Assembly: GCF_000718635.1 (NCBI RefSeq)
Contig: NZ_JOBF01000014.1
Location: 262,027 to 326,026 of the forward strand
Reading direction: 5' to 3'
Source of the DNA: Streptomyces varsoviensis
Lineage (GTDB): Bacteria > Actinomycetota > Actinomycetes > Streptomycetales > Streptomycetaceae
Length of the DNA stretch: 64,000 bases
Position 1 is the stretch's first letter, and each line of letters opens with the position of its first letter. Made by a program: the position numbers and the translations under genes. A model generated the notes under the pieces. That model had not been told where the DNA came from and did not search any database. It saw only the letters and a program-made list of their open reading frames with translations. Shown here one piece after another: positions 27,128 through 36,315 of the stretch.

Positions 27128-29253
27128 CGACCACCGCTGAGCTGTTGAAGGGCGCGGCCGAGCTGTTCCCGGACGAGGTCGTGACGCGGGCGCACGTCCG
27201 CCACCTCGACCTGCCGGGCGGCGTGGGCAGGTTCGCGCTGATCACGCTGGACAACGGCCTGGACCACACCAAGCCGACGACCTTCGGCCCGCAGTCGCTG
27301 GCGCATCTGGACGCGGCGATCGACCAGGTGGAGCAGGAGGCGTCGGACGGCACGATCGTCGGCGTCGGCATCACCGGCAAGCCGTTCATCTTCGCCGTCG
27401 GCGCGGACCTCAAGGGCGTCGAGCTGCTGAAGCGGCACGAGGACGCGTACGCCATCGGCAAGGGCGGCCACGACGTCTTCAAGCGGCTCTCCTCGCTCGC
27501 GGTCCCCACCTTCGCGTACTACAACGGCGCGGCGATGGGCGGCGGCGTCGAGGTCGGCCTGCACTGCACGTACCGCACCGTCTCCAAGGCCGTGCCCGCC
27601 TTCTCGCTGCCCGAGGTCTTCCTGGGCCTCGTACCGGGCTGGGGCGGCTGCGTGCTGCTGCCGAACCTGATCGGCGCGGACCGCGCGGTCTCCGTCGTCA
27701 TCGAGAACTCGCTCAACCAGAACCGGCAGCTCAAGGGCGCGCAGGTCTTCGAGCTGGGCATCGCGGACGCGCTCTTCGAGGGCGCGGACTTCCTGGAGCA
27801 GTCGCTGACCTGGACCGCGTCGGTCCTCGGCGGCGGCACCGAGGTCGTACGGGCCGAGGTGGACCGCGGCGAGGCGTGGGACCAGGCCGTGGCGCGCGGC
27901 CGGGCCATCGCCGACTCCAAGGTGCACGGCGCGGCCCCCGCCGCGTACCGGGCGCTGGAGATCATCGCGGCAGCCAAGAACGGCGACCTGCGGGAGGGCT
28001 TCGAGGCCGAGAGCCGCGCGCTCGCCGACCTGATCATGGGCGGGGAGCTGCGCAGCGGCATCTACGCCTTCAACCTGGTCCAGAAGCGCGCCAAGCGGCC
28101 GGCCGGCGCCCCGGACAAGTCACTGGCCCGCCCGGTCACCAAGGTCGGCGTGGTCGGCGCGGGGCTGATGGCCTCGCAGCTCGCGCTGCTCTTCGCGCGC
28201 CGCCTGGAGGTGCCGGTCGTGCTGACCGACATCGACCAGGAGCGGGTGGACAAGGGCGTCGGCTACGTCCACGGCGAGATCGACAAGCTGCTGCTGAAGG
28301 GCCGCGTCAACCAGGACAAGGCCAACCGCCTCAAGGGCCTGGTCTCCGGCTCGCTCGACAAGGCCGCGGCCTTCGGCGACGCGGACTTCGTCATCGAGGC
28401 CGTCTTCGAGGAGATGGGCGTCAAGCAGCAGGTGTTCGCGGAGGTCGAGGCGGCCGTCCCGGCCCACGCGATCCTCGCCACCAACACCTCCTCGCTGTCC
28501 GTCTCCGAGATGGCGTCGAAGCTCAAGCACCCCGAACGGGTCGTGGGCTTCCACTTCTTCAACCCCGTCGCGGTCCTGCCGCTGCTGGAGATCGTCCGGG
28601 CCGAGCGGACCGACGACGCGTCGCTGGCCACGGCCTTCGCCGTCGCCAAGTCGCTGAAGAAGACGGCCGTGCTGGTCAAGGACGCCCCCGCGTTCGTCGT
28701 CAACCGCGTGCTGACCCGCTTCATGGGCGAGGTCCAGAACGTCATCGACGAGGGCACGCCCATCGAGGTCGCCGAGAAGGCCGTCCAGCCGCTCGGGCTG
28801 CCGATGTCCCCGCTGGAGCTGCTGGAACTGGTCGGTCCGGCGATCGGGCTGCACGTCTCCGAGACGCTGCACGGCGCCTTCCCGGACCGCTTCACGGTCT
28901 CGCCGAACCTGGCGGCCGTGGTGAAGGCGGGCAAGCGGGGCTTCTACACGCACGATTCCGGGAAGCCGGAGCTGGACCCGGAGGTCCTGGCGCTGCTCAA
29001 GCAGGGTGACACCGTCCTCACCGAGGAGCAGGCCCGCGAGCGCGTCCTGGACGCCGTGGCGCAGGAGATCGGCCTGATGCTGGACGAGGGCGTCGTGGCC
29101 GAGGCGCAGGACATCGACCTGTGTCTGATCACCGGCGCGGGCTGGCCCTTCCACCTGGGCGGCGTCACCCCGTACCTGGACCGCGCGGGCGTCTCCGAGC
29201 GGGTCAACGGGAAGCGCTTCCTGGCGCCGGGCATCGCGAGCGTGCCCGCGTAG
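27124..29253 (+). CDS. fadB: Fatty acid oxidation complex alpha subunit (enoyl-CoA hydratase/3-hydroxyacyl-CoA dehydrogenase)
   Basis: 709 residues from the GTG overlapping the fadA stop. The N-terminal crotonase domain (about 20-290) has the oxyanion segment NGAAMGGGVEVGLHC and the acid loop LPEVFLGLVPGWGG. The NAD-binding domain starts near residue 340 (VGVVGAGLMASQLALLF), followed by HFFNPVAVLPLLEIV and two C-terminal helical repeats. It hydrates enoyl-CoA and oxidises the hydroxyacyl product, handing the ketoacyl-CoA to FadA. Confidence 0.94.
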   Translation: MTTTAELLKGAAELFPDEVVTRAHVRHLDLPGGVGRFALITLDNGLDHTKPTTFGPQSLAHLDAAIDQVEQEASDGTIVGVGITGKPFIFAVGADLKGVELLKRHEDAYAIGKGGHDVFKRLSSLAVPTFAYYNGAAMGGGVEVGLHCTYRTVSKAVPAFSLPEVFLGLVPGWGGCVLLPNLIGADRAVSVVIENSLNQNRQLKGAQVFELGIADALFEGADFLEQSLTWTASVLGGGTEVVRAEVDRGEAWDQAVARGRAIADSKVHGAAPAAYRALEIIAAAKNGDLREGFEAESRALADLIMGGELRSGIYAFNLVQKRAKRPAGAPDKSLARPVTKVGVVGAGLMASQLALLFARRLEVPVVLTDIDQERVDKGVGYVHGEIDKLLLKGRVNQDKANRLKGLVSGSLDKAAAFGDADFVIEAVFEEMGVKQQVFAEVEAAVPAHAILATNTSSLSVSEMASKLKHPERVVGFHFFNPVAVLPLLEIVRAERTDDASLATAFAVAKSLKKTAVLVKDAPAFVVNRVLTRFMGEVQNVIDEGTPIEVAEKAVQPLGLPMSPLELLELVGPAIGLHVSETLHGAFPDRFTVSPNLAAVVKAGKRGFYTHDSGKPELDPEVLALLKQGDTVLTEEQARERVLDAVAQEIGLMLDEGVVAEAQDIDLCLITGAGWPFHLGGVTPYLDRAGVSERVNGKRFLAPGIASVPA

Positions 29254-29275
29254 CCGGTAGCCGGATCGTACGAGC

Positions 29276-29311
29276 GTGTGGCGGGGCCCTTGGGAAAGGG
29301 ACCCGCCACAC
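29276..29311 (+). terminator. Terminator hairpin after fadAB
   Basis: GTGTGGCGGG pairs with CCCGCCACAC, one mismatch, then CCCTT pairs with AAGGG around a four-base loop. It starts 23 bp after the fadB stop; the convergent NlpC/P60 gene ends 74 bp further on. Confidence 0.85.
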
Positions 29312-29384
29312 AGCGTTTGAACGGCGGCTGTCCGCTAATGGCGGCTGTCAGTTGATGCCGCGCGATTACTGACAGCCGATCGGC

Positions 29385-30464
29385 TCAGAGGCGCTTGGCG
29401 CTGCGCAGGCCCTTCCCGTAGTAGCCCGGCCCGTCGAGGCGCGAGTCGCCGCCCGCGTCGCCGAGCGTGGGCCCGTCGCCCTCCTCTCGGCTGGAGATGA
29501 AGCGCGGGTGCCCGTCGGTGTCGAGGCCGAGGTAGATGCCCGAGTGGTCGAGGCGCCGGCCCGTACGCCGGTCGATGTCGAAGAAGACCAGGTCGCCGGG
29601 TTGCAGCGCGTCCAGTTCGGCGGGGCGGGCGCGGCGGTTCGCGATGACGGTGACCCCGGGGCCGACGGTGGCCATGCCGTTGGCCGTACGGGGCAGGCCG
29701 GCGCCCTTGCGGTCGGAGCCGAGCAGCGGGTAACCGGAGCGGTAGCCGTAGACGAGCCGTACGTAACCCGAGCAGTCGACGGCGCCGTAACGGGCCCGCT
29801 GCGGGGCGGCCGTACCGGTGTCGGGGAAGGTCCACGGCTTCCCCAGGTACTGGTAGAAGTCGGACTGCTCCAGGCGCAGGTCCCTGCCGTGCGCGCCCTT
29901 GGGGTTCAGCGGCCCGAAGGACGCGTCGCCCGCGTACCGCACGCCCTTGGCGTTCTTCTTCGGCTCGGCCCCGCGCACGTACTGCATGGAGATCTCGAAG
30001 ACGTCCGGCGCGCGGCTGCCGCGGTACGTGCGCAGCCAGTCGGCGAACCACTTCGCGTGCTCCTGGCCCCGCTTCCAGGGCCGCGGCAGCAGCCGCACCC
30101 AACTGTCCGTGGCCACCGTGGCCTTGGTGGTGCGCGGCTCGGCGAACGTACGGCCGGGCCCGATCAGCACGGCGGTCCGCGCCCCGTCGGTGAGGGTGGC
30201 GAGGACGGCGCCCGACGCGTCACGCACCACGGTGCGGTCGGGGCCGGTGAGGCGGTCATAGCGGTAGCCGGCCGCGCCGCCGGAGCCTCCTGAGCCGCCC
30301 GAGCCATCCGTGAGGGCGGACGGGAGGCGGGTGTGTCGGGCCGTGGGGTCCGGGGACTGCGCCGCCGTGGGGTCGGCGTGCAGTTCGTAGGTCAGGGCGC
30401 CGGCCGTGACGGCGAGGGCGCACAGGACGGCGAGCGGTAGCCGGCTCTTCAGGCGTGCTGCCAT
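29385..30464 (-). CDS. Secreted NlpC/P60-type peptidase, candidate poly-gamma-glutamate hydrolase
   Basis: 359 residues from ATG 30464, which places a signal peptide at residues 8-24; a longer frame to 30560 would bury it. The peptidase core has Cys231 in GAVDCSGYVRLVYG, His307 in RRLDHSGIYLGLD, and LQPGDLVFFDID. A Gly/Ser run follows the signal. NlpC/P60 enzymes cut gamma-glutamyl bonds, and the B. subtilis polymer hydrolase PgdS belongs to this family. Because it lies last in the pgsB-pgsC direction, a role in trimming or releasing the polymer is a reasonable inference; peptidoglycan cleavage is the alternative. Confidence 0.8.
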   Translation of the reverse strand: MAARLKSRLPLAVLCALAVTAGALTYELHADPTAAQSPDPTARHTRLPSALTDGSGGSGGSGGAAGYRYDRLTGPDRTVVRDASGAVLATLTDGARTAVLIGPGRTFAEPRTTKATVATDSWVRLLPRPWKRGQEHAKWFADWLRTYRGSRAPDVFEISMQYVRGAEPKKNAKGVRYAGDASFGPLNPKGAHGRDLRLEQSDFYQYLGKPWTFPDTGTAAPQRARYGAVDCSGYVRLVYGYRSGYPLLGSDRKGAGLPRTANGMATVGPGVTVIANRRARPAELDALQPGDLVFFDIDRRTGRRLDHSGIYLGLDTDGHPRFISSREEGDGPTLGDAGGDSRLDGPGYYGKGLRSAKRL

Positions 30465-30481
30465 GGGGGTGGGGGGCCTTT

Positions 30482-30570
30482 CTTCGGCACGGTCGCTTCT
30501 CTTCCGTACGGTCGCTTCTTCCGTACGGTCGTTACTGCCGCACGGCTGTTTCTGCCGCACGGCCGTTTTG
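30482..30570 (-). repeat. Degenerate 17-19 bp repeats between pgsC and the NlpC/P60 gene
   Basis: Five adjacent copies of a unit like TTCCGTACGGTCGCTTC. They fill most of the 130-bp gap between two co-oriented genes and lie in the leader of the peptidase gene. Confidence 0.75.
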
Positions 30571-30594
30571 CGCGGCTTATGCGGCGCGGGAATT

Positions 30595-31077
30595 TCAAAC
30601 GCTCGGGAGCGCGCCGAGCAGTACGCCCGCGGTCAGCACCACGTACGCGCCGAGGGTGACCGTGGCGGTCGACACCATGGTGGCGCGGGGCGGCTGGCGG
30701 ACGAGCTGGTAGGCGATGAGGCCGGGGACGATGTAGCCGAGCGTCTGATGCGCGAACAGCATCGGGAACTGCTGCTGGAGGATCAGGTACAGCGTCGCCT
30801 GGAGCAGCACGCCGCATAGGACGACCGCCGCGAACAGCCGCTTCCCGTAGAGGATGACGACGCCTTGCATGACGCGGGTGGAGACATAGGTCAGCACGGT
30901 CACGCCGAGGACCATCGCGAAGAGCCGGACGTCGCCGACGAGCGTCAGCGCCAGCCAGCCGGGGGTGATCATGCCGCCGGGCGAGAGGTTGGTCGTCAGG
31001 TAGCAGACGAGCGAGAAGAGCAGCCCCAGGGCGATGCCGATGGCGGCCATGTCCGGGGTGAGTTCGACGGGGGTCAC
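30595..31077 (-). CDS. pgsC: Poly-gamma-glutamate synthase subunit PgsC/CapC
   Basis: 160 residues from a GTG that overlaps the pgsB stop by GTGA. An integral membrane protein with about five hydrophobic helices; PgsC-like segments are [20 protein letters not shown] and [20 protein letters not shown]. PgsC forms the membrane part of the ligase complex with PgsB. Overlap implies coupled translation and fixed stoichiometry. Confidence 0.9.
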   Translation of the reverse strand: MTPVELTPDMAAIGIALGLLFSLVCYLTTNLSPGGMITPGWLALTLVGDVRLFAMVLGVTVLTYVSTRVMQGVVILYGKRLFAAVVLCGVLLQATLYLILQQQFPMLFAHQTLGYIVPGLIAYQLVRQPPRATMVSTATVTLGAYVVLTAGVLLGALPSV

Positions 31078-32414
31078 GGGGTGGTCTCTCCAGTGCGGGA
31101 GCTGTGGGGGGTGCGCTGGACGGGGATGTGGGAGGAGGCGCCCGTACGGGCCTCGGCGGGCTGGACGGACTCGGCGGCCACGCCGGCCTCCACGGCCACG
31201 GCAGGCTCGACCGACCCGCCGGCCACCGCGGACTCGGCGTCCGGGAGCAGGGCGAGCCGTTCCAGGAGGTGTTCGCCCTGGCCGTGGATGTTGCCGACGG
31301 CCACCAGGGAGGCGTCGCCGGGCATGGCGTCGAGGAGCTGGGCGAGCAGTGCGTCGGGGTCGCGCCCGTCGCCGCCGAGGTCGACGACCCGGCCCTGCCA
31401 GTGGGCGGGAATGCCCTCGCGGGCGCTCCTGGTGGGGTGCCCGATCAGGAAGACGGTGTCGGGGTCGAGGTCGGGGATGATCGCGCCCATCTGACCGTTG
31501 CGTTCGACGCGGTCGGGGCGGCAGTTGATGACGACGTGCAGGGGCCGGTCGATCGCGCCGAGGCCGAGGAGCTGGCGTACGTTCATCAGCGTCGACTCGG
31601 GGTCGTTGGCCGCGAAGACGTTGGCGAAGGAGAGCCGGTGGCCGCTGGGCGTGCGGTACTTCTCCACCGAGAGGACTCCGGGGTCCGGCGGCGCGTCGTA
31701 CATGCCCTGGAGCGCCGTGGCGCGGTCCACGCCGAGGAGTTCGGCGACGGCGATCGCGATGGCGACGTTCTCCTTGAAGGTGAACCAACTGAAGCCGCGC
31801 AGCTCGTCGTCGGAGACGGTCTCCGGGTCGGCCACGATCAGCTCGCAGTTCCGGGCGGCGGCCTCCTCGCGGAGGATGTGCAGCCGGTCCCGCTCGGCGG
31901 TGACGCAGACGCCGCCGACGGGCATCGAGCGGCACAGCGAGCGGGCCACGTCGTCGAGGGTGGGGCCCATCTCGGCGAGATGGTCCTCGCGGACGTTGCA
32001 GAGCACCCCGATGGTGGAGCGGATCAGCTTGGTCTGGTTGACCTCCTGGAGGGCCGGCATCACCGCCATGCACTCGATGACGAGCGCGTCGGGGCGGTAG
32101 GAGGCGGCACGCCGGACGATGCCGATCTGCTCGACGACGTTGGCGATGCCGAACTTGCGGTAGACCGGCTCCTCCGTGGCATCGGGGTGGATGAAGCGGG
32201 CGGCGGTGCCCGTGGTCTTGGCGACGGTGGTGAGATCGCCGCCGCGCAGCGCGCCCGCGCACAGCCGGGTGATGGAGCTCTTGCCGCGGATGCCGTTGAC
32301 GAGCAACCGCTGGGGGATCGCTTCGAGGGCGGCGTAGTGCCGGCGCTGTTCGACGATGCCGGCGATGAGGAGGGCGAGGGAGGCGATGAGGAAGACGCTG
32401 TAGAGGAAAAGCAT
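31074..32414 (-). CDS. pgsB: Poly-gamma-glutamate synthase subunit PgsB/CapB
   Basis: 446 residues. N-terminal membrane helix (1-20), then the Mur-ligase-like ATP site [20 protein letters not shown] with the P-loop at about 41-48, [20 protein letters not shown], and [16 protein letters not shown]. PgsB activates the glutamate carboxyl with ATP and extends the gamma-linked chain. The last 50 residues are an Ala/Glu/Val-rich tail beyond the normal end. No pgsA or pgsE homolog is in this locus. Confidence 0.93.
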   Translation of the reverse strand: MLFLYSVFLIASLALLIAGIVEQRRHYAALEAIPQRLLVNGIRGKSSITRLCAGALRGGDLTTVAKTTGTAARFIHPDATEEPVYRKFGIANVVEQIGIVRRAASYRPDALVIECMAVMPALQEVNQTKLIRSTIGVLCNVREDHLAEMGPTLDDVARSLCRSMPVGGVCVTAERDRLHILREEAAARNCELIVADPETVSDDELRGFSWFTFKENVAIAIAVAELLGVDRATALQGMYDAPPDPGVLSVEKYRTPSGHRLSFANVFAANDPESTLMNVRQLLGLGAIDRPLHVVINCRPDRVERNGQMGAIIPDLDPDTVFLIGHPTRSAREGIPAHWQGRVVDLGGDGRDPDALLAQLLDAMPGDASLVAVGNIHGQGEHLLERLALLPDAESAVAGGSVEPAVAVEAGVAAESVQPAEARTGASSHIPVQRTPHSSRTGETTP

Positions 32415-32423
32415 GTCCCTGCT

Positions 32424-32700
32424 TGTCAGTTGCCCGGGAGGGCGGTGGGGGGAAGGTTTGTCGATTGCCCTGGGGGCGGTGGGGGGAGAGGGTTGCGAGC
32501 TGCCCTGCGGGCGGGGAGGGGGGAGGAAGCCTCGCCCGCAGACCGGCCCGTAGCGCTGCCCGTAGCCCTGGACGTAGTTCTGGACGTAGTTCTGGACGTA
32601 GTTCTGGCCGTAGTTCTGGCCGTAGTTCTGGCCGTAGTTCTGGCCGTAGTTCTGGCCGTAGTCCTGGGAGAAGGCGACAGGAAGCCCTGTCAGTTGCCCT
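32424..32700 (-). repeat. 12-bp tandem array and duplicated gene-end copies upstream of pgsB
   Basis: Eight exact or near-exact copies of CTGGMCGTAGTT run from 32568 to 32663, preceded by a degenerate copy at 32556. The 100 bp nearest pgsB contain further copies of CAGTTGCCC-GGAGGGCGG, the same sequence that encodes the last codons of the sensor gene at 32690. The 275-bp gap therefore seems built from duplications, not unique regulatory DNA. Confidence 0.9.
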
Positions 32701-34963
32701 GGAGGGCGGCCGTGAGGGGCCGCCCGGCGGCCGGGCCGTGGCGGTCGGCGTCCGCGAGCCGCTGTCTGATGAGTTCGAGGGAGCGGGCGAGCGATCCCAC
32801 CTCGTCGTGGTGGCGCGGGTAGATCACGCTCGTACGGTCGCCCGCCGCGAGCGCCGCGGCCGACCGGTCGACGGCGCGCAGCGGCCGGATGACGGTGAGG
32901 TGGAGCCAGCCGAGGCAGAGCAGGGCGGCGGTGAAGGCGAGCAGCCCCACGAGGATCGCGCGCCGCTGCGTCTCGTACGAGGCCAACGGCAGCCAGGACA
33001 GCGGCTTCTGGGTGACGACGCGCCAGCCGAGGCCGTCGACGGGAGCGGTGCCCTTGACGGGGGCGTCGGCGGTGAGCGTACGGGCCTGGTGGCCGGGGCG
33101 CGCGCTGAAGGCGATGAAGCCCTGGTTGGAGCCGATCACCCGGTCGTGGGCGTCGACGAGCCAGGAGCGCCCGAGGCCGGGGCGGCTGAGCAGCCCGTTG
33201 AAGGCCGAGGGTTCGAACTCGCCGACGAGCCGGTGGCCGTCCTTGCCGAAGGGCACGACGGCGGCGGAGACGGGCACCTTGCCGCCGTGGTTGAGCTGGA
33301 GGACGGCGGGCGCCGCGTCAGCGGTGTTACCGGCGCTTCCGGCGCTACCGGTGTTTCCCGCGCTACCAGTGTTTCCAGCGCTACCGGTGTTTCCGGCGTT
33401 ATCGGCGTTCTTCGTGCTCTTCGCGCTGCCCAGGGCCGCCTCGCGGTCGACGCCGCCCTTCGTGGTCCCGGAGCGCCGCACGATCTTGCCGTCCCCGTCC
33501 ACGAGGTACAGGGCGCTCCATTCGGAGTGCTTGGGCAGCAGCGTGTCCATGGCGTCGCCGATACGGTCCCGGCCGGCGCCGCCGCCGAGCCGGGCGACCG
33601 AGGTCAGGTCGGCGATCCCCTCGCCGAGCGTGCGCCGCACCCGCTCGGAGGCCGCCTCGGTCCGGTACTTCTGGTCCTGGGCGGTCTGTTCGGGTACGGG
33701 GCCCCGGCCGTCGGCGAGGTTGAGTACGGGCAGCGCCACGGCCCAGGCGGTGATGAGGGCCGCGCAGCACAGCGCGGTCGCCCGCAGCCCGCCGCGTACG
33801 GGCCTCGTCTTCGTCACGGCACCGGACGCGGGACCGGAGACGGGACCGGACGCGGGACCGGAGACGGTTCGGGCCATGACTCCGGACGCGGCGTGGGGTG
33901 CCGGTGCCGGCACCGGCCGTTCGCCTTCGCCGAGGAGTTGGCGGCGCAGCGTCTCCAGGGTCGCGCCGATCCGGGCGGTCTCGCCGCGGCCGGTCGCCGG
34001 TACGGGCCGGTCCAGGCTGCCGCGTACGAGCCGGGCGGCCTCCATGTCCAGTACGCGCAGCGGGCGTTGGACGCGGCGTACGAGCCACCAGGCGACAAGG
34101 AGGGCGATCACCAGGAGGACGACGGCGGCGAGCGGCCCGAGGAGGCGGTCGCTGCCGACGGCGGTGCCGGAGGGGACGGGGACGGTGGTGACGACGGAGA
34201 GGCCGAGGCGCTGGACGCGGTCGCCGCCGGGGACGTCCGCGCGGCCGACGGCGAAGTAGCGGTCGCCGTCGCGGTGTACGGGCCCGGAGTCGCTCGCGGC
34301 GAGCCCCCGCACGCCGGAGTTGTCGGCCTGGTCGCCCGAGGCGGCGAGGACGCGGCCGCCGGGGCCGGTGACGAAGGTGGTGCGGTTGCCGCGCTCGGCG
34401 GGCAGCCGCAGCGTGCCCGCGGCGACGACCAGTTGTTCCGTTCCGCGCGGCCCGTCGACGTAGGCGAAGGACAGCAGCCGGGGCGCGCCGGATTCGGTGG
34501 CGACCAGGCGGGGCCGGAGGCTGTCGTCGGAGCGGCCGTCGAAGGTGTCGAGGGGCACGGTTTCCCCGCGCGCGGCGAGGAGTCTGCCCGTTTTCGGGTC
34601 CACGACCGCGAGTCCGCGCCACTTCCGATAAGCGGCGCTGAGTGAACTCAATACCGCTTCGGGGGGTTTTGGTGAATCTTGCTCAAGAACTTCTACGGCA
34701 TCCCGGAGATCGGCCGTGTTCTGTTCCAGAGAAGAGCCGAGAGAACGCGCCGTATCGGTCGCGACATGCTCCTGGGACTCGACGATGGCGCGGGATACGG
34801 AGTGGTCGTCGGAGCTACCGACGGTAAGAGAGGTTAGGGCGGAAATTGCCACCAACAAGGCCAACAACGCCGTTATCGGCGGCTGTACGCCACCGAGCAA
34901 CGGCATATTCGCGCGCTTGCGCCGGGCCTGTGGCGGTCGAGGGGCAGCCCCCGCTGCCTGCAT
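32690..34963 (-). CDS. Membrane protein with two extracellular sensor/HAMP modules
   Basis: 757 residues from ATG 34963 with AGGAG 8 bases upstream. Layout: helix (about 28-48), Cache-like extracellular domain, helix (about 270-292), HAMP (about 293-345; [20 protein letters not shown]), a linker with SGPASG repeats, helix, a second Cache-like domain containing six NTGSAG-type repeats, helix, and a final HAMP ([20 protein letters not shown]). There is no kinase, cyclase or methyl-accepting domain. Being first in the pgs direction it may sense wall or solute conditions, or fill the missing PgsA role in the complex; neither is shown. Confidence 0.75.
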   Translation of the reverse strand: MQAAGAAPRPPQARRKRANMPLLGGVQPPITALLALLVAISALTSLTVGSSDDHSVSRAIVESQEHVATDTARSLGSSLEQNTADLRDAVEVLEQDSPKPPEAVLSSLSAAYRKWRGLAVVDPKTGRLLAARGETVPLDTFDGRSDDSLRPRLVATESGAPRLLSFAYVDGPRGTEQLVVAAGTLRLPAERGNRTTFVTGPGGRVLAASGDQADNSGVRGLAASDSGPVHRDGDRYFAVGRADVPGGDRVQRLGLSVVTTVPVPSGTAVGSDRLLGPLAAVVLLVIALLVAWWLVRRVQRPLRVLDMEAARLVRGSLDRPVPATGRGETARIGATLETLRRQLLGEGERPVPAPAPHAASGVMARTVSGPASGPVSGPASGAVTKTRPVRGGLRATALCCAALITAWAVALPVLNLADGRGPVPEQTAQDQKYRTEAASERVRRTLGEGIADLTSVARLGGGAGRDRIGDAMDTLLPKHSEWSALYLVDGDGKIVRRSGTTKGGVDREAALGSAKSTKNADNAGNTGSAGNTGSAGNTGSAGSAGNTADAAPAVLQLNHGGKVPVSAAVVPFGKDGHRLVGEFEPSAFNGLLSRPGLGRSWLVDAHDRVIGSNQGFIAFSARPGHQARTLTADAPVKGTAPVDGLGWRVVTQKPLSWLPLASYETQRRAILVGLLAFTAALLCLGWLHLTVIRPLRAVDRSAAALAAGDRTSVIYPRHHDEVGSLARSLELIRQRLADADRHGPAAGRPLTAALQGN

Positions 34964-34993
34964 GGCATCGCTCCTGGTCAGGGAAGTTCGGCA

Positions 34994-35013
34994 CGCCAGT
35001 TCATGAATTGGCG
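34994..35013. promoter_or_regulatory. 20-bp palindrome at the pgs-locus promoter
   Basis: CGCCAGTTCATGAATTGGCG pairs along its whole length apart from one G-T. It is centred about 40 bp upstream of the sensor gene ATG, a position fitting a repressor operator. Nothing in the sequence names the regulator. Confidence 0.5.
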
Positions 35014-35207
35014 AACATCGTATCTCATGATTAACGCCATTCCTGGAGGGCCGATCACCCCAGCGAAAGACAACCTCGGTATCGACACAGGGAGTTGACG
35101 TGCGGTTTCACCAGCGTTGTCACACGGTTCTCACGAATCCGACACAAGAGATTGCGGATTGGACCAATCCACCTCTCGCCTGTGACAATTCGCCCGCCGA
35201 GAGCGCC

Positions 35208-35213
35208 TACGCT
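35208..35213 (+). promoter_or_regulatory. Possible -10 box TACGCT
   Basis: TACGCT ends 8 bases before the next ATG, with no ribosome site between, suggesting a leaderless or near-leaderless start. Confidence 0.4.
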
Positions 35214-35221
35214 GTATCCCC

Positions 35222-36175
35222 ATGCAATTCCCCGCAGTCACGCCGCCCCGCCGCCGACGCACCGCCCTCACCACGCTTTTCGTCCTGTGTGCGGCGGGGG
35301 CCCTCGCGGTCGTCACCGCACTCCTCACACTCCGCATATCCCACTCCGCGCCCGCGCGGCCGGTCCTGCGCCTGACCGAGGAAGTCGGCGATTACGTGGC
35401 GGACTTCCCCCGCCACGGCGGATACCGCGGCCCCACCGCCGAACAGCGGGCCGCGCTCGCGGAGGGGGTCGCCACGGTGCTCGACGGCCGGCTCGACAGC
35501 GCCCGCGAGCGCCTTTCGGCCGTCGACTACACGGTGCGCACCGCACGGCTCGCGGGCACGGACCGCACGGTGGCCGAGATCACAGAGAAACACCGCACGG
35601 ATCGCGGCTGGGGCCGCGTCTACATCGACCTCGACCACCGCGTCCGCTGGAGCGTCCAAGTCCCCCACCCGCGCTCGGACTTGGACACCGAACTGATCGG
35701 CGCCGGCCTCTTCGCCCGGACGCCCGGCGGCGTCCTGGTGCTCGCCGGAGCACCGCGCGACGCGGGCACCGGCATCTCCGCCGACATGGCCCACCGCCGG
35801 GACTCCGTCTTCGACGCGATCTGCGACGAACTCGTCGCCCGCCGCCTCCCCGGCATCCAGGTGCACGGCTTCGCCGACGACAGTTCGCCCGGCCACGACA
35901 TCGTGCTCTCCCCCGGCCCCGACGCCGCCGACCCGGCCCCCGCCCGCCGCGCCGCGAAGCGGCTCGCCACCGCCGGCTTCGCCGTCTGCCGCGCCTGGTC
36001 CCAGCAGTGCGGCCGCCTCGAAGGCACCACCAACGTCCAGGCCCAGTCCGCCGCCGACCACGGCGTCCCCTTCCTCCACGTCGAGAACAACCGCGCCCTC
36101 CGTGCCTCCACCGCGTCCCGAACGCGCCTGGTGACCGCGCTGAGCGACATCGCGCGGTCGTGGATGAAGGAATGA
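35222..36175 (+). CDS. Membrane-anchored conserved protein of unknown function
   Basis: 317 residues with a single N-terminal helix (about 14-37), so the rest is probably extracytoplasmic. Conserved-looking parts: DYVADFPRHGGYRGPT, GVLVLAGAPRDAGTGISADM, GIQVHGFADDSSPGHDIVLS and HVENNRALR. The His/Asp/Glu pattern (AP-RDAG, HGF, HVENN) recalls metal-dependent amidohydrolases of the phage gamma-glutamyl hydrolase (DUF867) type, which would suit the neighbouring pgs locus, but the match is only visual. Divergent from the sensor/HAMP gene with a 258-bp gap. Confidence 0.6.
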   Translation: MQFPAVTPPRRRRTALTTLFVLCAAGALAVVTALLTLRISHSAPARPVLRLTEEVGDYVADFPRHGGYRGPTAEQRAALAEGVATVLDGRLDSARERLSAVDYTVRTARLAGTDRTVAEITEKHRTDRGWGRVYIDLDHRVRWSVQVPHPRSDLDTELIGAGLFARTPGGVLVLAGAPRDAGTGISADMAHRRDSVFDAICDELVARRLPGIQVHGFADDSSPGHDIVLSPGPDAADPAPARRAAKRLATAGFAVCRAWSQQCGRLEGTTNVQAQSAADHGVPFLHVENNRALRASTASRTRLVTALSDIARSWMKE

Positions 36176-36315
36176 GGAGATGAGGGGATGAAGGGCCGGT
36201 CCCCGTCGGGGACGCGGCGGTCAGCGGCATCGCGGCGTGGGCCGAGCCGCGGGGATACGGCCGCGTCAGGACGCGGTACAGGGCCGCCGGGACGAAGGGC
36301 GGTCGGCGGCAGGGG

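Noticed and set aside
32556..32663. Possible CRISPR-like array
   Set aside because: Units are 12 bp, directly adjacent and without spacers; no cas genes are present.
32423..34645. A 740-residue plus-strand frame with RSSG repeats
   Set aside because: It is the antisense of the sensor/HAMP gene and the 12-bp array; the repeat peptide is a by-product.
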